Below are positions 55,384 through 64,000 of a DNA stretch of 64,000 nt, in pieces (positions within the stretch are counted from its first letter, which is position 1; the number at the start of each line of letters is the position of its first letter). Made by a program: the position numbers and the translations under genes. The notes under the pieces are model-generated. The model made no database searches. It was not told where the DNA came from and saw only the letters and a program-made list of their open reading frames with translations. Origin of the DNA: Maribacter polysaccharolyticus (GTDB lineage: Bacteria > Bacteroidota > Bacteroidia > Flavobacteriales > Flavobacteriaceae); NCBI RefSeq assembly GCF_028882255.1, contig NZ_JARBUY010000007.1, forward strand, positions 1 through 64,000, read 5' to 3'.

Positions 55384-56832
55384 TTAGAATACCCTGTAGG
55401 GGGATTCCAAATATTGATTAGCCTCCGTTTCCTTGAATTGTGCCGTTTTGGTGTCCCAATGTAACGTCTTGTTCGGAAAGCGACCGGCAATTACCCCTAA
55501 AAGGATCGTTTCCGTCAGCCTTGAGGCATAGGAAAATGGGGCACTGCAAGTAGCTTTCCCCAAACAGGCATCTACAAATTGATGGTAGTGTTTTGGTCCT
55601 TCCGAACCGTAGTTTCTAATGGGCTTGCCCATATTATGGATCTTTTCCAATTCAGCGATTTCCGCGGAAATATCCACATACTTGCCATCGACGATTTTCC
55701 TTGGCAATTCCATGAAGTGCGGCAATAACAGGCGACCTTTCTCACCAATGAACATGGCGCCCTGTTCGGGTAATTTACCTTCTTTTGTCGCTTTGGTTTC
55801 CAACGACATTTTCTCTTTGACCGACTTCCCCTTTGCCGCTTTGTCATCATCCGGAATGGTTTCGATGGCCCCAGGCAATAGGAGGTCTTCGTGCATTTTG
55901 GGCGCACCTGGTCCGTCATACCAAACCCATGTCAAGGTTTCCGCGGTATAGTTGGTGCCCGGAAACTCATAGGTGACTTTATTGTTTTCCGGGAAGCCGA
56001 ATCGGTTGGGTTCCCGACACTCATTGCGTATTGTCCTGGGGACGTCCAATCCAAGGGCGTTGTATGGGGTGTCAAAAATATGTACCCCCATATCCCCGAG
56101 GGTGCCACAGCCAAAATCCATTAATTTTCGCCAATTTCCCGGATGATAGATGTCTTTTTTATAAGGTCTTTTTTTTGCGGTGCCCAACCATAGGTTCCAG
56201 TCCAATGAATCGGGGATCGGGTCGCTACCTTGGGGTTCGGGACCGTCATACCCCCAATTTTTTGGAGACCATGCACGTACCGTATGCACTTTACCGATGA
56301 TTCCCGACTGTATCAATAGGGTCGCCAATTTGTAATCATAGAACGAATGCACTTGTATGCCCATTTGCGTGACAAGGCCTTTATCGGTTGCCATTTTTTC
56401 CATAGCCCTAGCTTCGGAAACATGATGGGTAAGGGGCTTTTGACAATAGACCGGTTTGCCCGATTCCATGGCCAATAGGGAAGCAGGGGCATGGGAGTGA
56501 TCCGGGGTGGATACAATGACCGCATCAATTTCATTTTCCATTTCCTTTAACATGACCCGGTAATCGGCAAAAACTTTTGCAGTGGGATGCATTTTCTTGG
56601 CTGCGGCTAAATTTGTACTGTCCACATCACAAAGGGCGACAACATCAACTGATTTGTGGGAGGCGATGGCCTTTAAGTCCTCATTGCCCATTCCGCCAAC
56701 CCCGATATGTGCGGTCCTTAAACGGTTCTTAGGTCCCATTTGACCGATTAGGCTAGGGGCCATGGCCATTCCCAAGATCCCTAAACTGCTTTTCTTGACA
56801 AAATCCCGACGTTCTTTATGGTGTGCGCACAT
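55384..56832 (-). CDS. Gfo/Idh/MocA family oxidoreductase, Tat-exported
   Basis: A 482-residue protein. The N-terminus has a twin-arginine type signal (ERRDFVKKSSLGILG), so it is exported folded with its cofactor. The Rossmann loop GVGGMGN is at 44-50, and the catalytic lysine motif is YCQKP at 129-133, which points to a true NAD(P)-dependent oxidoreductase. The C-terminal part fits the large Bacteroidota subgroup (MDFGCGTLGDMGVHIFD). It is the last gene of the GH97 cluster and may oxidize a sugar or glycoside; substrate unknown. Confidence 0.88.
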   Translation of the reverse strand: MCAHHKERRDFVKKSSLGILGMAMAPSLIGQMGPKNRLRTAHIGVGGMGNEDLKAIASHKSVDVVALCDVDSTNLAAAKKMHPTAKVFADYRVMLKEMENEIDAVIVSTPDHSHAPASLLAMESGKPVYCQKPLTHHVSEARAMEKMATDKGLVTQMGIQVHSFYDYKLATLLIQSGIIGKVHTVRAWSPKNWGYDGPEPQGSDPIPDSLDWNLWLGTAKKRPYKKDIYHPGNWRKLMDFGCGTLGDMGVHIFDTPYNALGLDVPRTIRNECREPNRFGFPENNKVTYEFPGTNYTAETLTWVWYDGPGAPKMHEDLLLPGAIETIPDDDKAAKGKSVKEKMSLETKATKEGKLPEQGAMFIGEKGRLLLPHFMELPRKIVDGKYVDISAEIAELEKIHNMGKPIRNYGSEGPKHYHQFVDACLGKATCSAPFSYASRLTETILLGVIAGRFPNKTLHWDTKTAQFKETEANQYLESPYRVF

Positions 56833-56844
56833 AAAATATTCAAT

Positions 56845-57525
56845 TTATTTATTGGTTGTTAGCTCCTTGATCCTGATGTTTTTAAAACGGACAATATCCC
56901 CGTGGCCCAGAAAACCGATATGGCCTTGGGTCCTGTGTAATCCCGGATGGTCTTTTTTATCCATGGTACCATTTTTACTCGCTTCGATAAAATCACCATC
57001 CAAAATGGTCGTTCCGTTTAAGGTGACTTTTATGGTCGATCCCTTTACGAAAACTTCTTGAAGGTTCCATTCCCCAACGGGTTTTCCATAACCGCGTTGG
57101 GCAGGAATAATCCCATAGACCGAACCATGGTATTGATAGGGTTGTAGGTCTTTATACTTGTCTGCGGTATTATCCAATATCTGTAATTCTTTCCCTACGT
57201 ATGCGGCATCTCCTTCCAAAGGGGCGTGTATGCCAAGACCATTGTTCGCCCCTGGGGTCAATTGAAATTCAAAGCGTAGTATAAAATCGCCGTATTCCTT
57301 TTCGGTAAAAAGATTGCCCCCACTTCCACCCCCATTGGGGTCAACGACGATCATACCATCTTCGGCCCGATACGATGAGGTATTGCCTACCCAACCAGTT
57401 AGATCTTTTCCGTTGAAAAGGGCATAAAACCCCGATTCATTTGCATTTTTTTGGGAGGCACATGAACTAAGGACAAGAAATGCGACCATAACGAATAGGT
57501 GCTGTATGTCAATTATTTTAACCAT
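56845..57525 (-). CDS. DUF1080 lipoprotein (3-keto-disaccharide hydrolase type)
   Basis: A 226-residue lipoprotein; the ATG at 57525 gives lipobox LSSC (Cys 22). The jelly-roll DUF1080 fold, related to GH16, shows FYALFNGKDLTGWVG near the start, YGDFILRFEFQLTPGANNGLGI in the middle and GHIGFLGHGDIVRFKNIRI at the end. Members have been linked to cleavage of 3-keto-glycosides. It lies between the two Gfo/Idh-type genes, which supports that role. Confidence 0.88.
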   Translation of the reverse strand: MVKIIDIQHLFVMVAFLVLSSCASQKNANESGFYALFNGKDLTGWVGNTSSYRAEDGMIVVDPNGGGSGGNLFTEKEYGDFILRFEFQLTPGANNGLGIHAPLEGDAAYVGKELQILDNTADKYKDLQPYQYHGSVYGIIPAQRGYGKPVGEWNLQEVFVKGSTIKVTLNGTTILDGDFIEASKNGTMDKKDHPGLHRTQGHIGFLGHGDIVRFKNIRIKELTTNK

Positions 57526-57545
57526 CGGTCGGAGATGAAGGTGGA

Positions 57546-58943
57546 TCATAAAATTATATCCAAAGGATTCGTGTCTTTCCATTTACCTCGGGTAAAATCG
57601 GGAAATTGTTGTGGTGCTCCCCCATGGGCCACGGAGCGCTCACTCAGTGGGGAAACCGCACTCCAAAAACAACCCTCATAGACATTTTGATCTAAAGGTA
57701 ATCCCTGCTGTAGACATTCCACGATACGGTACATCATCATTCCATCCATTCCCCCGTGTCCGGTATTTTTGGTGGCTTGGTTCAATCTTTTATATAGTGG
57801 GTGGTCATATTTTTCATAGATAGCGGCCAATTGTTCCCCTTGGGCCCATGAGTGGTGGTTTTCAGTTGCCCCAGAAACACCGCCTTCCAAGGCGATTCTT
57901 GTTGGAAAACCGGCTAAAATGCCTTTGGTTCCTTGAATAAGGTTCAATCTGGAATAGGGGCGGGGACTTGTTTCGTCCCATTGGACCATTATCGTGCGGC
58001 CCACGGAGGTTTTGATTATAGACGTATTCAGGTCCCCTCCCTGGTAATCCAACTTGTTCCATTTATGGTCGGTCGGATAGTTCTTTTCGGCATACAATTT
58101 CCTTCCCAAGGCTTGGGTCGAATAGGAAACAAGGCTCTCAAAGGTATCTTCCTTCCTTGCTAAATTCATGTATTGGGCCACAGGTCCGAGACCATGGGTG
58201 GGGTATAGATTCCCATTTCGCTTGGCATAATGATGCGTTCTCCAAGAACCGGTACCACGTTCTTGTTCTTCCATTTGGAACCGAAGCTCATGGATATAGG
58301 AAGCTTCGCCATGCAATAAATCCCCGATAACGCCTTGCCTACACATATTCAGGAACATCAACTCATCCCGACTATAGTTGACGTTTTCCATCATCATGCA
58401 GTGCCTTTGGGTCTGCTCCGATGTATTTACGATTTCCCACATTTCATCCAATGTTACCGCAATCGGCACTTCCACGAATACATGTGCACCTTGTTTCATG
58501 GCCTCGATGGCCATTGGGGCATGGTTGTGCCAATTGGTGGCTATGAAGACGACATCGGGTTTTACCTCGGCCAGCATGGTCTTCCATTGGTTTTCATTCC
58601 CATAATATTGGGCTATGTTTTTATGTCTTTTTCCATTTCCCATTTCTTGGGCTTCGTTACTCCATTTTTCCGTCAGATCCCGATATAGATCCGATACCGC
58701 TACCACCTCGGTGCCCGGTAATGAAGCAAAGAATTTAAGATGTTCCGGACCTCGTGCTCCCACTCCGATGAAGGCTGCACGAACGGTCTCTAATTTGGGT
58801 GCGGCGAAATCGCCCATATACTTTGCTCCATAGGGGCGTCCGGAAAAAGCGTAGGCTCCATGGGCTATTGTCGGGGATACCGCCAGCGCGCTGCCGGCCA
58901 ACGACGTTTTCTTAATGAAGTTTCTTCTGTTGATGTTCTTCAT
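57546..58943 (-). CDS. GH109-like Gfo/Idh-fold protein, Tat-exported
   Basis: A 465-residue protein with a Tat-type signal (RRNFIKKTSLAGSALAV) and NAD-binding loop GVGARG at 60-65. The place of the usual EKP lysine reads VEVPIA (EVP at 158-160), the GH109 form, and NLYPTHGLGPVAQYMN at 245-260 and HGGMDGMMMYR are also GH109-like. GH109 enzymes use NAD+ to remove alpha-N-acetylgalactosamine, but the family's range is wide, so the substrate is open. It lies four bases after GH97. Confidence 0.85.
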   Translation of the reverse strand: MKNINRRNFIKKTSLAGSALAVSPTIAHGAYAFSGRPYGAKYMGDFAAPKLETVRAAFIGVGARGPEHLKFFASLPGTEVVAVSDLYRDLTEKWSNEAQEMGNGKRHKNIAQYYGNENQWKTMLAEVKPDVVFIATNWHNHAPMAIEAMKQGAHVFVEVPIAVTLDEMWEIVNTSEQTQRHCMMMENVNYSRDELMFLNMCRQGVIGDLLHGEASYIHELRFQMEEQERGTGSWRTHHYAKRNGNLYPTHGLGPVAQYMNLARKEDTFESLVSYSTQALGRKLYAEKNYPTDHKWNKLDYQGGDLNTSIIKTSVGRTIMVQWDETSPRPYSRLNLIQGTKGILAGFPTRIALEGGVSGATENHHSWAQGEQLAAIYEKYDHPLYKRLNQATKNTGHGGMDGMMMYRIVECLQQGLPLDQNVYEGCFWSAVSPLSERSVAHGGAPQQFPDFTRGKWKDTNPLDIIL

Positions 58944-58947
58944 GGTC

Positions 58948-60978
58948 CTACTTTTTGGTAATTATAGCGGAGTATCCTCCACCACTTGATAATTCTAGAT
59001 TCAGCTTTGAGGTAGGGTACACTTCTTGGGTGGTTGTTTTGTAATCCTGGGCATTTCTTGAAGCGTTTATTCCGTCTTCAAACGTTTTTAGGGTATAGGT
59101 ACCTTCTCCCAAAAAAGAAAGTTCTATTTCAAAATCCCTTGGCGTCCAATCGGTCATAGCCCCAATATACCAGGTATCCCCATTCCTACGGGCAATAACG
59201 ATATAATCGGCAACAGCGCCTTCCAAGACAATGGTTTCATCCCACACCGTTGGTATTGAGGTGATAAAATCAACGGTTTCCTGTTCCTTGTAATAAATGG
59301 TGGGCGATTCGCATAGCATTTGAAGGGGTGCTTCATAAACTATATACATGGCAACCTGGTGAGCCCTTGTCCCAAAGCTCATGGGTCTGGTGAATAAAGG
59401 TGCAAAATTGGCCGCGCCCGTTTCATAATTCACTTGGTTCATGTTGATCATTGCTCCGGGTGTATAATCCATTGGTCCGGCCGCCATACGGATAAAGGGT
59501 ATGGTCACATTGTGTTCAGGGGTAATCTCGTCGGTCCATTTATTGTTCTCATTGCCCCTGACAGCTTCATAATTAACGATATTGGGCCATAGTCGTTCCA
59601 CACCTGCAGGTTTGAATGCACCATGATAGTCGACCATCAATTTGTACTTGGCGGCAATTTCGGCAATTTTACCATAAGAGTCCACCACATATTGGTCGCT
59701 GCGTTGCATAAAATCCACTTTAATACCGACAGCCCCCCAACTACTGTATAATTTTAGGATTTCATCGGGATTTTCATAAAGGGGTTTCCATAAAACCCAT
59801 AAGATGATATCGACATTTTTGGATTTGGCGTATTTTATGAGATCGGGGACATCAAGAAATTCGTTGTCTTCCAAGATTTCAGTGGTCGATTTCGTCCATC
59901 CTTCATCGAGAATGACATATTCGATTCCGTTCTTAGAGGCAAAATCGATATAATATTTATAGGTTTCCATATTGAGTCCGGCCTTAAAATCGACCCCATA
60001 AATATTGTTCGCATTGTACCAATCCCAAGCCACCTGTCCTGGTTTTATCCAATCGGTATCGGTAATCTTCGAGGTGTCGGCCAAAATGGTGACCAGGTTA
60101 CTTTCTACGAATGTCCTATCGTCATCACTGATGATGAATACCCTCCAAGGATATGAACGTTTGCCATCGACTCTTGCAATAAAATCGGCTTCCTGTTCGA
60201 TTATTTGGTTGCGATCGGGAGAAGATCCTTCATTAGGTACGGCTTTGAGAACGTATTTCGGAAAAGTCGAAGCCATGGTGTTTTCAGTCGTTTTGGCCAA
60301 GAACATACCGGGATAATCGATCAAAGCCGATTCGGTAAACAATACTTTTGCGCTTTGGGTGTCGAAGAGTACGGGGAGACTGCAAAAAGCACCGTTCTCT
60401 ATTTCATCCAATGATTTTGTTTGGTAATTGCGTTCATTGTGGGAATAAAATGATTCTTCTTCCGGGAAATAACTCGAAGTCGCTTGGGGAAAGGTCAAGG
60501 CCATTTCTTCGTGATAAACGTGCGTCGACTTTTGGTTTCCATCAATGAATCGATAGGCCATGCCATCGTTATAGGCGCGGAAAACCAATTGATAATTATC
60601 CTTGAAGTTTAAAGTCAATTCATTGAAAATGCTACGGATTTCGGAATCTTTATTGGGGACTACCGGGATATGGTTTTCCGTTTTTTGTTCAAGTCCTTTT
60701 TTACGTAAAACCGGGTTTTTGCCCAAAACCCTGCCGTTGCCCATATCCATGGCCATCATGGCATGGCTAATGACCACGGATCCGTTGAAATCACCCTTCC
60801 AAGTGATGTCATCGGATAGGCTTATGCTTATTTTCAGTTTTTCATTCGGGGAGCTTAATTCAATTTCTTGTTGACCAAGTGCCCGATAAACGGTAAGCAG
60901 TTGAAATAAAATCAGGAGGTAGGCCTTGATAGCCCCTACGTTGGTCAGGATAAAGTAGTTGGTTGTTTTCATTTTCAT
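58948..60978 (-). CDS. GH97 glycoside hydrolase, retaining type
   Basis: A 676-residue exported enzyme with a long-region signal peptide ending near ALGQQ. An N-terminal beta-sandwich (about 37-300) is followed by a (beta/alpha)8 barrel and a C-terminal beta-domain. In GIKVDFMQR, D422 matches the nucleophile of retaining GH97 (alpha-galactosidase type), and E471 in NYEAVRG matches the acid/base; the inverting SusB form has a Gly at the Asp position. So a retaining alpha-galactosidase-like activity is likelier than SusB-like alpha-glucosidase. It is the first gene of a four-gene cluster. Confidence 0.9.
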   Translation of the reverse strand: MKMKTTNYFILTNVGAIKAYLLILFQLLTVYRALGQQEIELSSPNEKLKISISLSDDITWKGDFNGSVVISHAMMAMDMGNGRVLGKNPVLRKKGLEQKTENHIPVVPNKDSEIRSIFNELTLNFKDNYQLVFRAYNDGMAYRFIDGNQKSTHVYHEEMALTFPQATSSYFPEEESFYSHNERNYQTKSLDEIENGAFCSLPVLFDTQSAKVLFTESALIDYPGMFLAKTTENTMASTFPKYVLKAVPNEGSSPDRNQIIEQEADFIARVDGKRSYPWRVFIISDDDRTFVESNLVTILADTSKITDTDWIKPGQVAWDWYNANNIYGVDFKAGLNMETYKYYIDFASKNGIEYVILDEGWTKSTTEILEDNEFLDVPDLIKYAKSKNVDIILWVLWKPLYENPDEILKLYSSWGAVGIKVDFMQRSDQYVVDSYGKIAEIAAKYKLMVDYHGAFKPAGVERLWPNIVNYEAVRGNENNKWTDEITPEHNVTIPFIRMAAGPMDYTPGAMINMNQVNYETGAANFAPLFTRPMSFGTRAHQVAMYIVYEAPLQMLCESPTIYYKEQETVDFITSIPTVWDETIVLEGAVADYIVIARRNGDTWYIGAMTDWTPRDFEIELSFLGEGTYTLKTFEDGINASRNAQDYKTTTQEVYPTSKLNLELSSGGGYSAIITKK

Positions 60979-61177
60979 TTAAAAATAACATCTTGAGGAA
61001 AAACCGAAAGGACGGATTGGATGGGGGTAAATGAACTCAATTGTAGTGGTTGGGCAATTCATTTCTTAACTCGGATGGATGGTGATTCAATTTACAATAA
61101 AACACCCAATTAAAAAATTGAAATCCATCGTTTTTTAGCAGTCTATAGGAAGATTGTTGTAGTGTAAATGTGGGGCA

Positions 61178-61220
61178 TAAAAAAAAAGTGCCCTGCAAGA
61201 TTTTATCTTACAAGGCACTT
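61178..61220 (-). terminator. Rho-independent terminator after purA
   Basis: A 15-base stem with G-U pairs (61186-61200 with 61206-61220), loop of five, and an eight-base T run on the minus strand, 40 bases after the purA stop. The rest of the 60979-61259 gap shows no gene. Confidence 0.85.
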
Positions 61221-61259
61221 AAGTCGTATGAATTACGTTAAAAAAAGAAGTTGCCCGAA

Positions 61260-62531
61260 CTACCTGTGAATCGTTTGGGTCCTATCCGGACCAACGGAAA
61301 CTATTTTAATGGGCACTTCCAATTCTTTCTCTAAAAAGTTGATATAATCATTCAAGGATTCAGGAAATTCTTCTTCCTTGCTCATTTTGGTCAAGTCTTG
61401 GGACCAACCCTTCATCTCGGTATATATGGGGGTTACATTTTCGGCCTCAATATTATACGGTAGGTGCTTGATCACGTCCCCCTTATAATTGTAGGCCGTA
61501 CATACCTTAAGTTTTTCGAATCCACTGAGTACATCACCTTTCATCATCATAAGTTCGGTGACCCCGTTTACCTGAACGGCATATTTCAATGCAACAAGAT
61601 CAAGCCAACCACATCTCCTCGGCCTACCCGTGGTGGCGCCAAATTCATTGCCCACACTCGCCATGGTCTTCCCATCCTCGTCGAAGAGTTCGGTGGGGAA
61701 AGGTCCACTTCCTACACGGGTGGTATAGGCTTTGAAAATACCTTTTACATCGCCAATTTGGTTAGGGGCGACCCCTAAGCCGGTACAGGCACCTGCCGCT
61801 GTGGTATTGCTCGACGTAACAAAGGGATATGTCCCGAAATCAATGTCCAATAATGATCCTTGGGCACCTTCTGCCAATATTTTTTTGCCGGCCTTTTGGG
61901 CTTGGTACAAATATTCCTCGCTATCGATAAAGGTCAGTTCTTTAAGCTTTTCTATAGCCTTGAAGAATTCAGATTCGAGTTCTTCGAGATTATATTGGAT
62001 ATCCACATTGTAAAAACCGATCATAGCTTCGTGTTTATCGGCTAAGGCCCGGTATTTATCTTTCCAGTCGGATAACTCCAAATCACCGATACGCATTCCG
62101 TTTCTACCGGTTTTGTCCATATAGGTTGGACCGATACCTTTCAAGGTAGAGCCGATTTTGGCTTTTCCTTTGGAAGTTTCCGAGGCGGCATCCAATAAAC
62201 GATGGGTCGGTAAAATCAAATGGGCTTTTCTACTTATGAACAACTTTGATTTTACATCAATATCAAAGACGTCCAAAGCCTCAAGTTCTTTCTTAAAGAT
62301 AACGGGGTCGATGACCACGCCGTTACCGACGACATTTATGGCTTTCTTATGGAAAATGCCTGAGGGGATGGTATGTAAAACGTGTTTGATCCCATCAAAT
62401 TCCAAGGTGTGCCCGGCATTTGGCCCTCCTTGAAAACGTGCTATTATATCATAGTTTTTGGTGAGTACATCGACAATTTTACCTTTTCCTTCGTCTCCCC
62501 ACTGTAATCCCAACAATAAATCTACTGCCAT
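61260..62531 (-). CDS. purA: Adenylosuccinate synthetase
   Basis: A 423-residue GTP enzyme that joins IMP and aspartate in AMP synthesis. The N-terminal QWGDEGKGKIVD is the phosphate loop, followed by GGPNAGHT, IGSTLKGIGPTYMDK, the switch region GAQGSLLDIDFGTYPFVT and the guanine-binding end VSVGPDRTQT. Length is normal. It begins 12 bases after the Fur-family gene and ends at a terminator. Confidence 0.96.
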   Translation of the reverse strand: MAVDLLLGLQWGDEGKGKIVDVLTKNYDIIARFQGGPNAGHTLEFDGIKHVLHTIPSGIFHKKAINVVGNGVVIDPVIFKKELEALDVFDIDVKSKLFISRKAHLILPTHRLLDAASETSKGKAKIGSTLKGIGPTYMDKTGRNGMRIGDLELSDWKDKYRALADKHEAMIGFYNVDIQYNLEELESEFFKAIEKLKELTFIDSEEYLYQAQKAGKKILAEGAQGSLLDIDFGTYPFVTSSNTTAAGACTGLGVAPNQIGDVKGIFKAYTTRVGSGPFPTELFDEDGKTMASVGNEFGATTGRPRRCGWLDLVALKYAVQVNGVTELMMMKGDVLSGFEKLKVCTAYNYKGDVIKHLPYNIEAENVTPIYTEMKGWSQDLTKMSKEEEFPESLNDYINFLEKELEVPIKIVSVGPDRTQTIHR

Positions 62532-62543
62532 TGTTTAGTTTGG

Positions 62544-62999
62544 TTATTTGTTTGTTTTACCTTCTTTGTTTTTGGTTCCGTAAAAGTATAATGAGTGATT
62601 GGTGATTTTTATGTCAAAAACCTCTTCGATGGTCTTTTTGATGGATTGGATCCGAGGGTCGCAGAATTCCATCACTTCCCCGGTATCGGTTAAGATCACA
62701 TGATCGTGTTGACGATCAAAATAAGATTTCTCGTACTGTGCCTGATTTTTTCCAAACTGATGCTTACGCACCAATTTACACTCCAACAGAAGTTCTATGG
62801 TATTGTATAAGGTGGCCCGACTTACCCGATAATTCTTGTTTTTCATGTTGATATAGAGCGATTCTATATCAAAGTGTTCATCACTTTCGTAGATTTCTTG
62901 GAGAATGGCGTAGCGTTCGGGTGTTTTCCTATGCCCTTTTTCTTCTAAAAAGGTGGTGAATACGTTTTTGACAATTTCCTGGTTTTTGTTAGGAGGCAT
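62544..62999 (-). CDS. Fur family transcriptional regulator
   Basis: A 151-residue regulator with an N-terminal winged helix ([16 protein letters not shown], then [15 protein letters not shown] as recognition helix) and a C-terminal dimer domain with [16 protein letters not shown]. The His residues of the regulatory metal site are present in part. The structural CxxC pairs of classical Fur are missing, as in the PerR/Fur-like group of Bacteroidota. The ATG at 62999 was chosen because the upstream start at 63026 overlaps the promoter. It precedes purA in the same direction. Confidence 0.9.
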   Translation of the reverse strand: MPPNKNQEIVKNVFTTFLEEKGHRKTPERYAILQEIYESDEHFDIESLYINMKNKNYRVSRATLYNTIELLLECKLVRKHQFGKNQAQYEKSYFDRQHDHVILTDTGEVMEFCDPRIQSIKKTIEEVFDIKITNHSLYFYGTKNKEGKTNK

Positions 63000-63023
63000 A
63001 ACAATAATCACTGCATTAATGTA

Positions 63024-63031
63024 CAAAGGTA
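63024..63031 (-). promoter_or_regulatory. -7 promoter box of the Fur-family gene
   Basis: TACCTTTG on the minus strand matches TAnnTTTG, 24 bases before the ATG at 62999. Confidence 0.55.
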
Positions 63032-63052
63032 CGCTTAAATTTTAATTAAGTT

Positions 63053-64000
63053 CTATACTCGGCTTACTTTATCGATCCCACTGATAAGCATTAGGTTGTT
63101 TATCAGTTTTTGAAGAATATTATTGTTCTTTACCACCACAGTGATCCTTCCGGTGAAAGTACCGCCTTCCGTACTGAAATTAAGGTTTTGCATGTTTACG
63201 TTCATGTGCGTGGATATGATCTCGGTGATTTCACTGATCAGACCCACAGTATCGATGCCCGTTAATTTTATTTCAGCTCGGAACTCTTCCTGTGATGAAT
63301 CGATCCATTTTGCGCTAATGATGCGATAAGCATAGTTGGATTGTAATGAGATGGCGTTGGGACAATTTTTTTTATGCACTTTGATGCCTTCACTAACACT
63401 GATGAATCCGAATACCGGATCCCCCGGGATCGGATTGCAGCACTGGGAAAGCGTATAGTCCAGTTTTTCCTCTTCCTTGCCAAAGACGAGCATATCATAT
63501 TTTGCGGTTATCTCATCCTTATCGATATTCTCGAGGACGGGGCTTCTCCTGATCTTGCTCTTAAAGAAACTTATGAATGCATTGTTATAAGAGGCGGTAA
63601 AGTCCTTGATTTTTTGATTGTCTATGGCACCCACCCCAACACGATAGAACAAATCAAGGCTGGTCTTTAATTTGAAGTACATGACCATCTTGTTGATGGT
63701 ATCTTCGTTAAGGGTTATTTTTTGCGATTTGAGTTTTCTTCGCAAAATTTCCTTGCCCTCATTGGCGATGACTTTCTTCTCTTCCCTTAGGGATGATTTT
63801 ATTTTGGCCCGTGCCCTAGCGGTCGTGGCATAGTCGAGCCAGTTTTGGTTTGGCTTGGCTTGGTCGGAAGTGATTATTTCTACCTGGTCACCACTTTTCA
63901 GGGTGGTGTTCAGGGGGACCAGTTTTCCGTTCACTTTGGCCCCACGGGTATGCATGCCCACCTCTGTATGGATGTTAAAAGCAAAATCAAGGGGTGTGGC
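63053..64000 (-). CDS. RelA/SpoT (p)ppGpp synthetase/hydrolase, C-terminal part (partial)
   Basis: The last 316 codons of a long RelA/SpoT protein; the gene continues past the window end. The frame stays open to 64000 and reads LDFAFNIHTEVGMHTRGAKVN, the end of the TGS domain. A helical domain follows, then the conserved Cys/zinc-finger-like block QCCNPIPGDPVFGFIS and, from about residue 240 of this fragment, a C-terminal ACT domain (TVGLISEITEIIS). The synthetase and hydrolase domains lie outside, so RelA and Rel/SpoT cannot be told apart, though Bacteroidota usually have a bifunctional form. Confidence 0.92.
   Translation of the reverse strand, partial: ATPLDFAFNIHTEVGMHTRGAKVNGKLVPLNTTLKSGDQVEIITSDQAKPNQNWLDYATTARARAKIKSSLREEKKVIANEGKEILRRKLKSQKITLNEDTINKMVMYFKLKTSLDLFYRVGVGAIDNQKIKDFTASYNNAFISFFKSKIRRSPVLENIDKDEITAKYDMLVFGKEEEKLDYTLSQCCNPIPGDPVFGFISVSEGIKVHKKNCPNAISLQSNYAYRIISAKWIDSSQEEFRAEIKLTGIDTVGLISEITEIISTHMNVNMQNLNFSTEGGTFTGRITVVVKNNNILQKLINNLMLISGIDKVSRV

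Noticed and set aside
1-64000. CRISPR array, prophage, defence island, tRNA or insertion sequence
   Set aside because: I looked for regular spacers, transposase or phage genes and tRNA-like ends and saw none.

Overview
The window is chromosomal DNA of a marine-type member of the Flavobacteriaceae (Bacteroidota). The signs are a SusC/SusD pair, several Bacteroidota-only families (DUF6048, DUF6452, CCC-motif membrane proteins, OstA-like protein), a 6S-Flavo-like RNA, weak Shine-Dalgarno sequences, and many promoters with the Bacteroidota -7 box TAnnTTTG. The first bases are the 3' end of a 5S rRNA gene, so the window begins just after an rRNA operon.

Layout. 1-19.5 kb is mostly housekeeping: hemolysin III, ZIP metal transporter, two rRNA methyltransferases (RlmL-like and RlmD), ornithine aminotransferase, a small-membrane-protein cluster, an Smr protein, a cysteine desulfurase, a decayed TonB-dependent receptor, an M23 peptidase, a coiled-coil protein with ZapA, a 6S-like RNA, RNase Y, NadA and NadB. 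19.5-45.1 kb is one large polysaccharide utilization locus (PUL), all on the minus strand. 45.3-55.2 kb is housekeeping again: CBS protein, DUF349, AroE, two DUF368 proteins, TPR protein, class III aminotransferase, OstA-like protein. 55.4-61 kb is a second sugar cluster: Gfo/Idh oxidoreductase, DUF1080, GH109-like, GH97. 61.2-64 kb holds PurA, a Fur-family regulator and the C-terminal part of a RelA/SpoT protein that runs off the window.

The PUL reads, in transcription order: a membrane-spanning propeller/Y_Y_Y/LuxR regulator, SusC, SusD, a SusE-position binding lipoprotein with a duplicated domain, a GH16 laminarinase, then (after a hairpin) GH30, sugar porter, GH149-type phosphorylase, GH17, a GH2/GH72-like lipoprotein, GH30, GPH-family transporter and two GH17 proteins without signal peptides. 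This set fits branched beta-1,3/1,6-glucan (laminarin-like): surface GH16 cuts the backbone, SusCD imports, GH30 enzymes remove beta-1,6 branches, lipoprotein GH17 trims, two inner-membrane carriers import short sugars, and the cytoplasm finishes by phosphorolysis (GH149) and apparently also by cytosolic GH17 enzymes. The substrate is inferred from families, not shown.

The second cluster pairs a retaining-type GH97 with two Tat-type NAD(P)-fold proteins and a DUF1080 lipoprotein, the parts expected for periplasmic 3-keto-glycoside chemistry. I found no insertion sequence, prophage, CRISPR array, tRNA or defence system.
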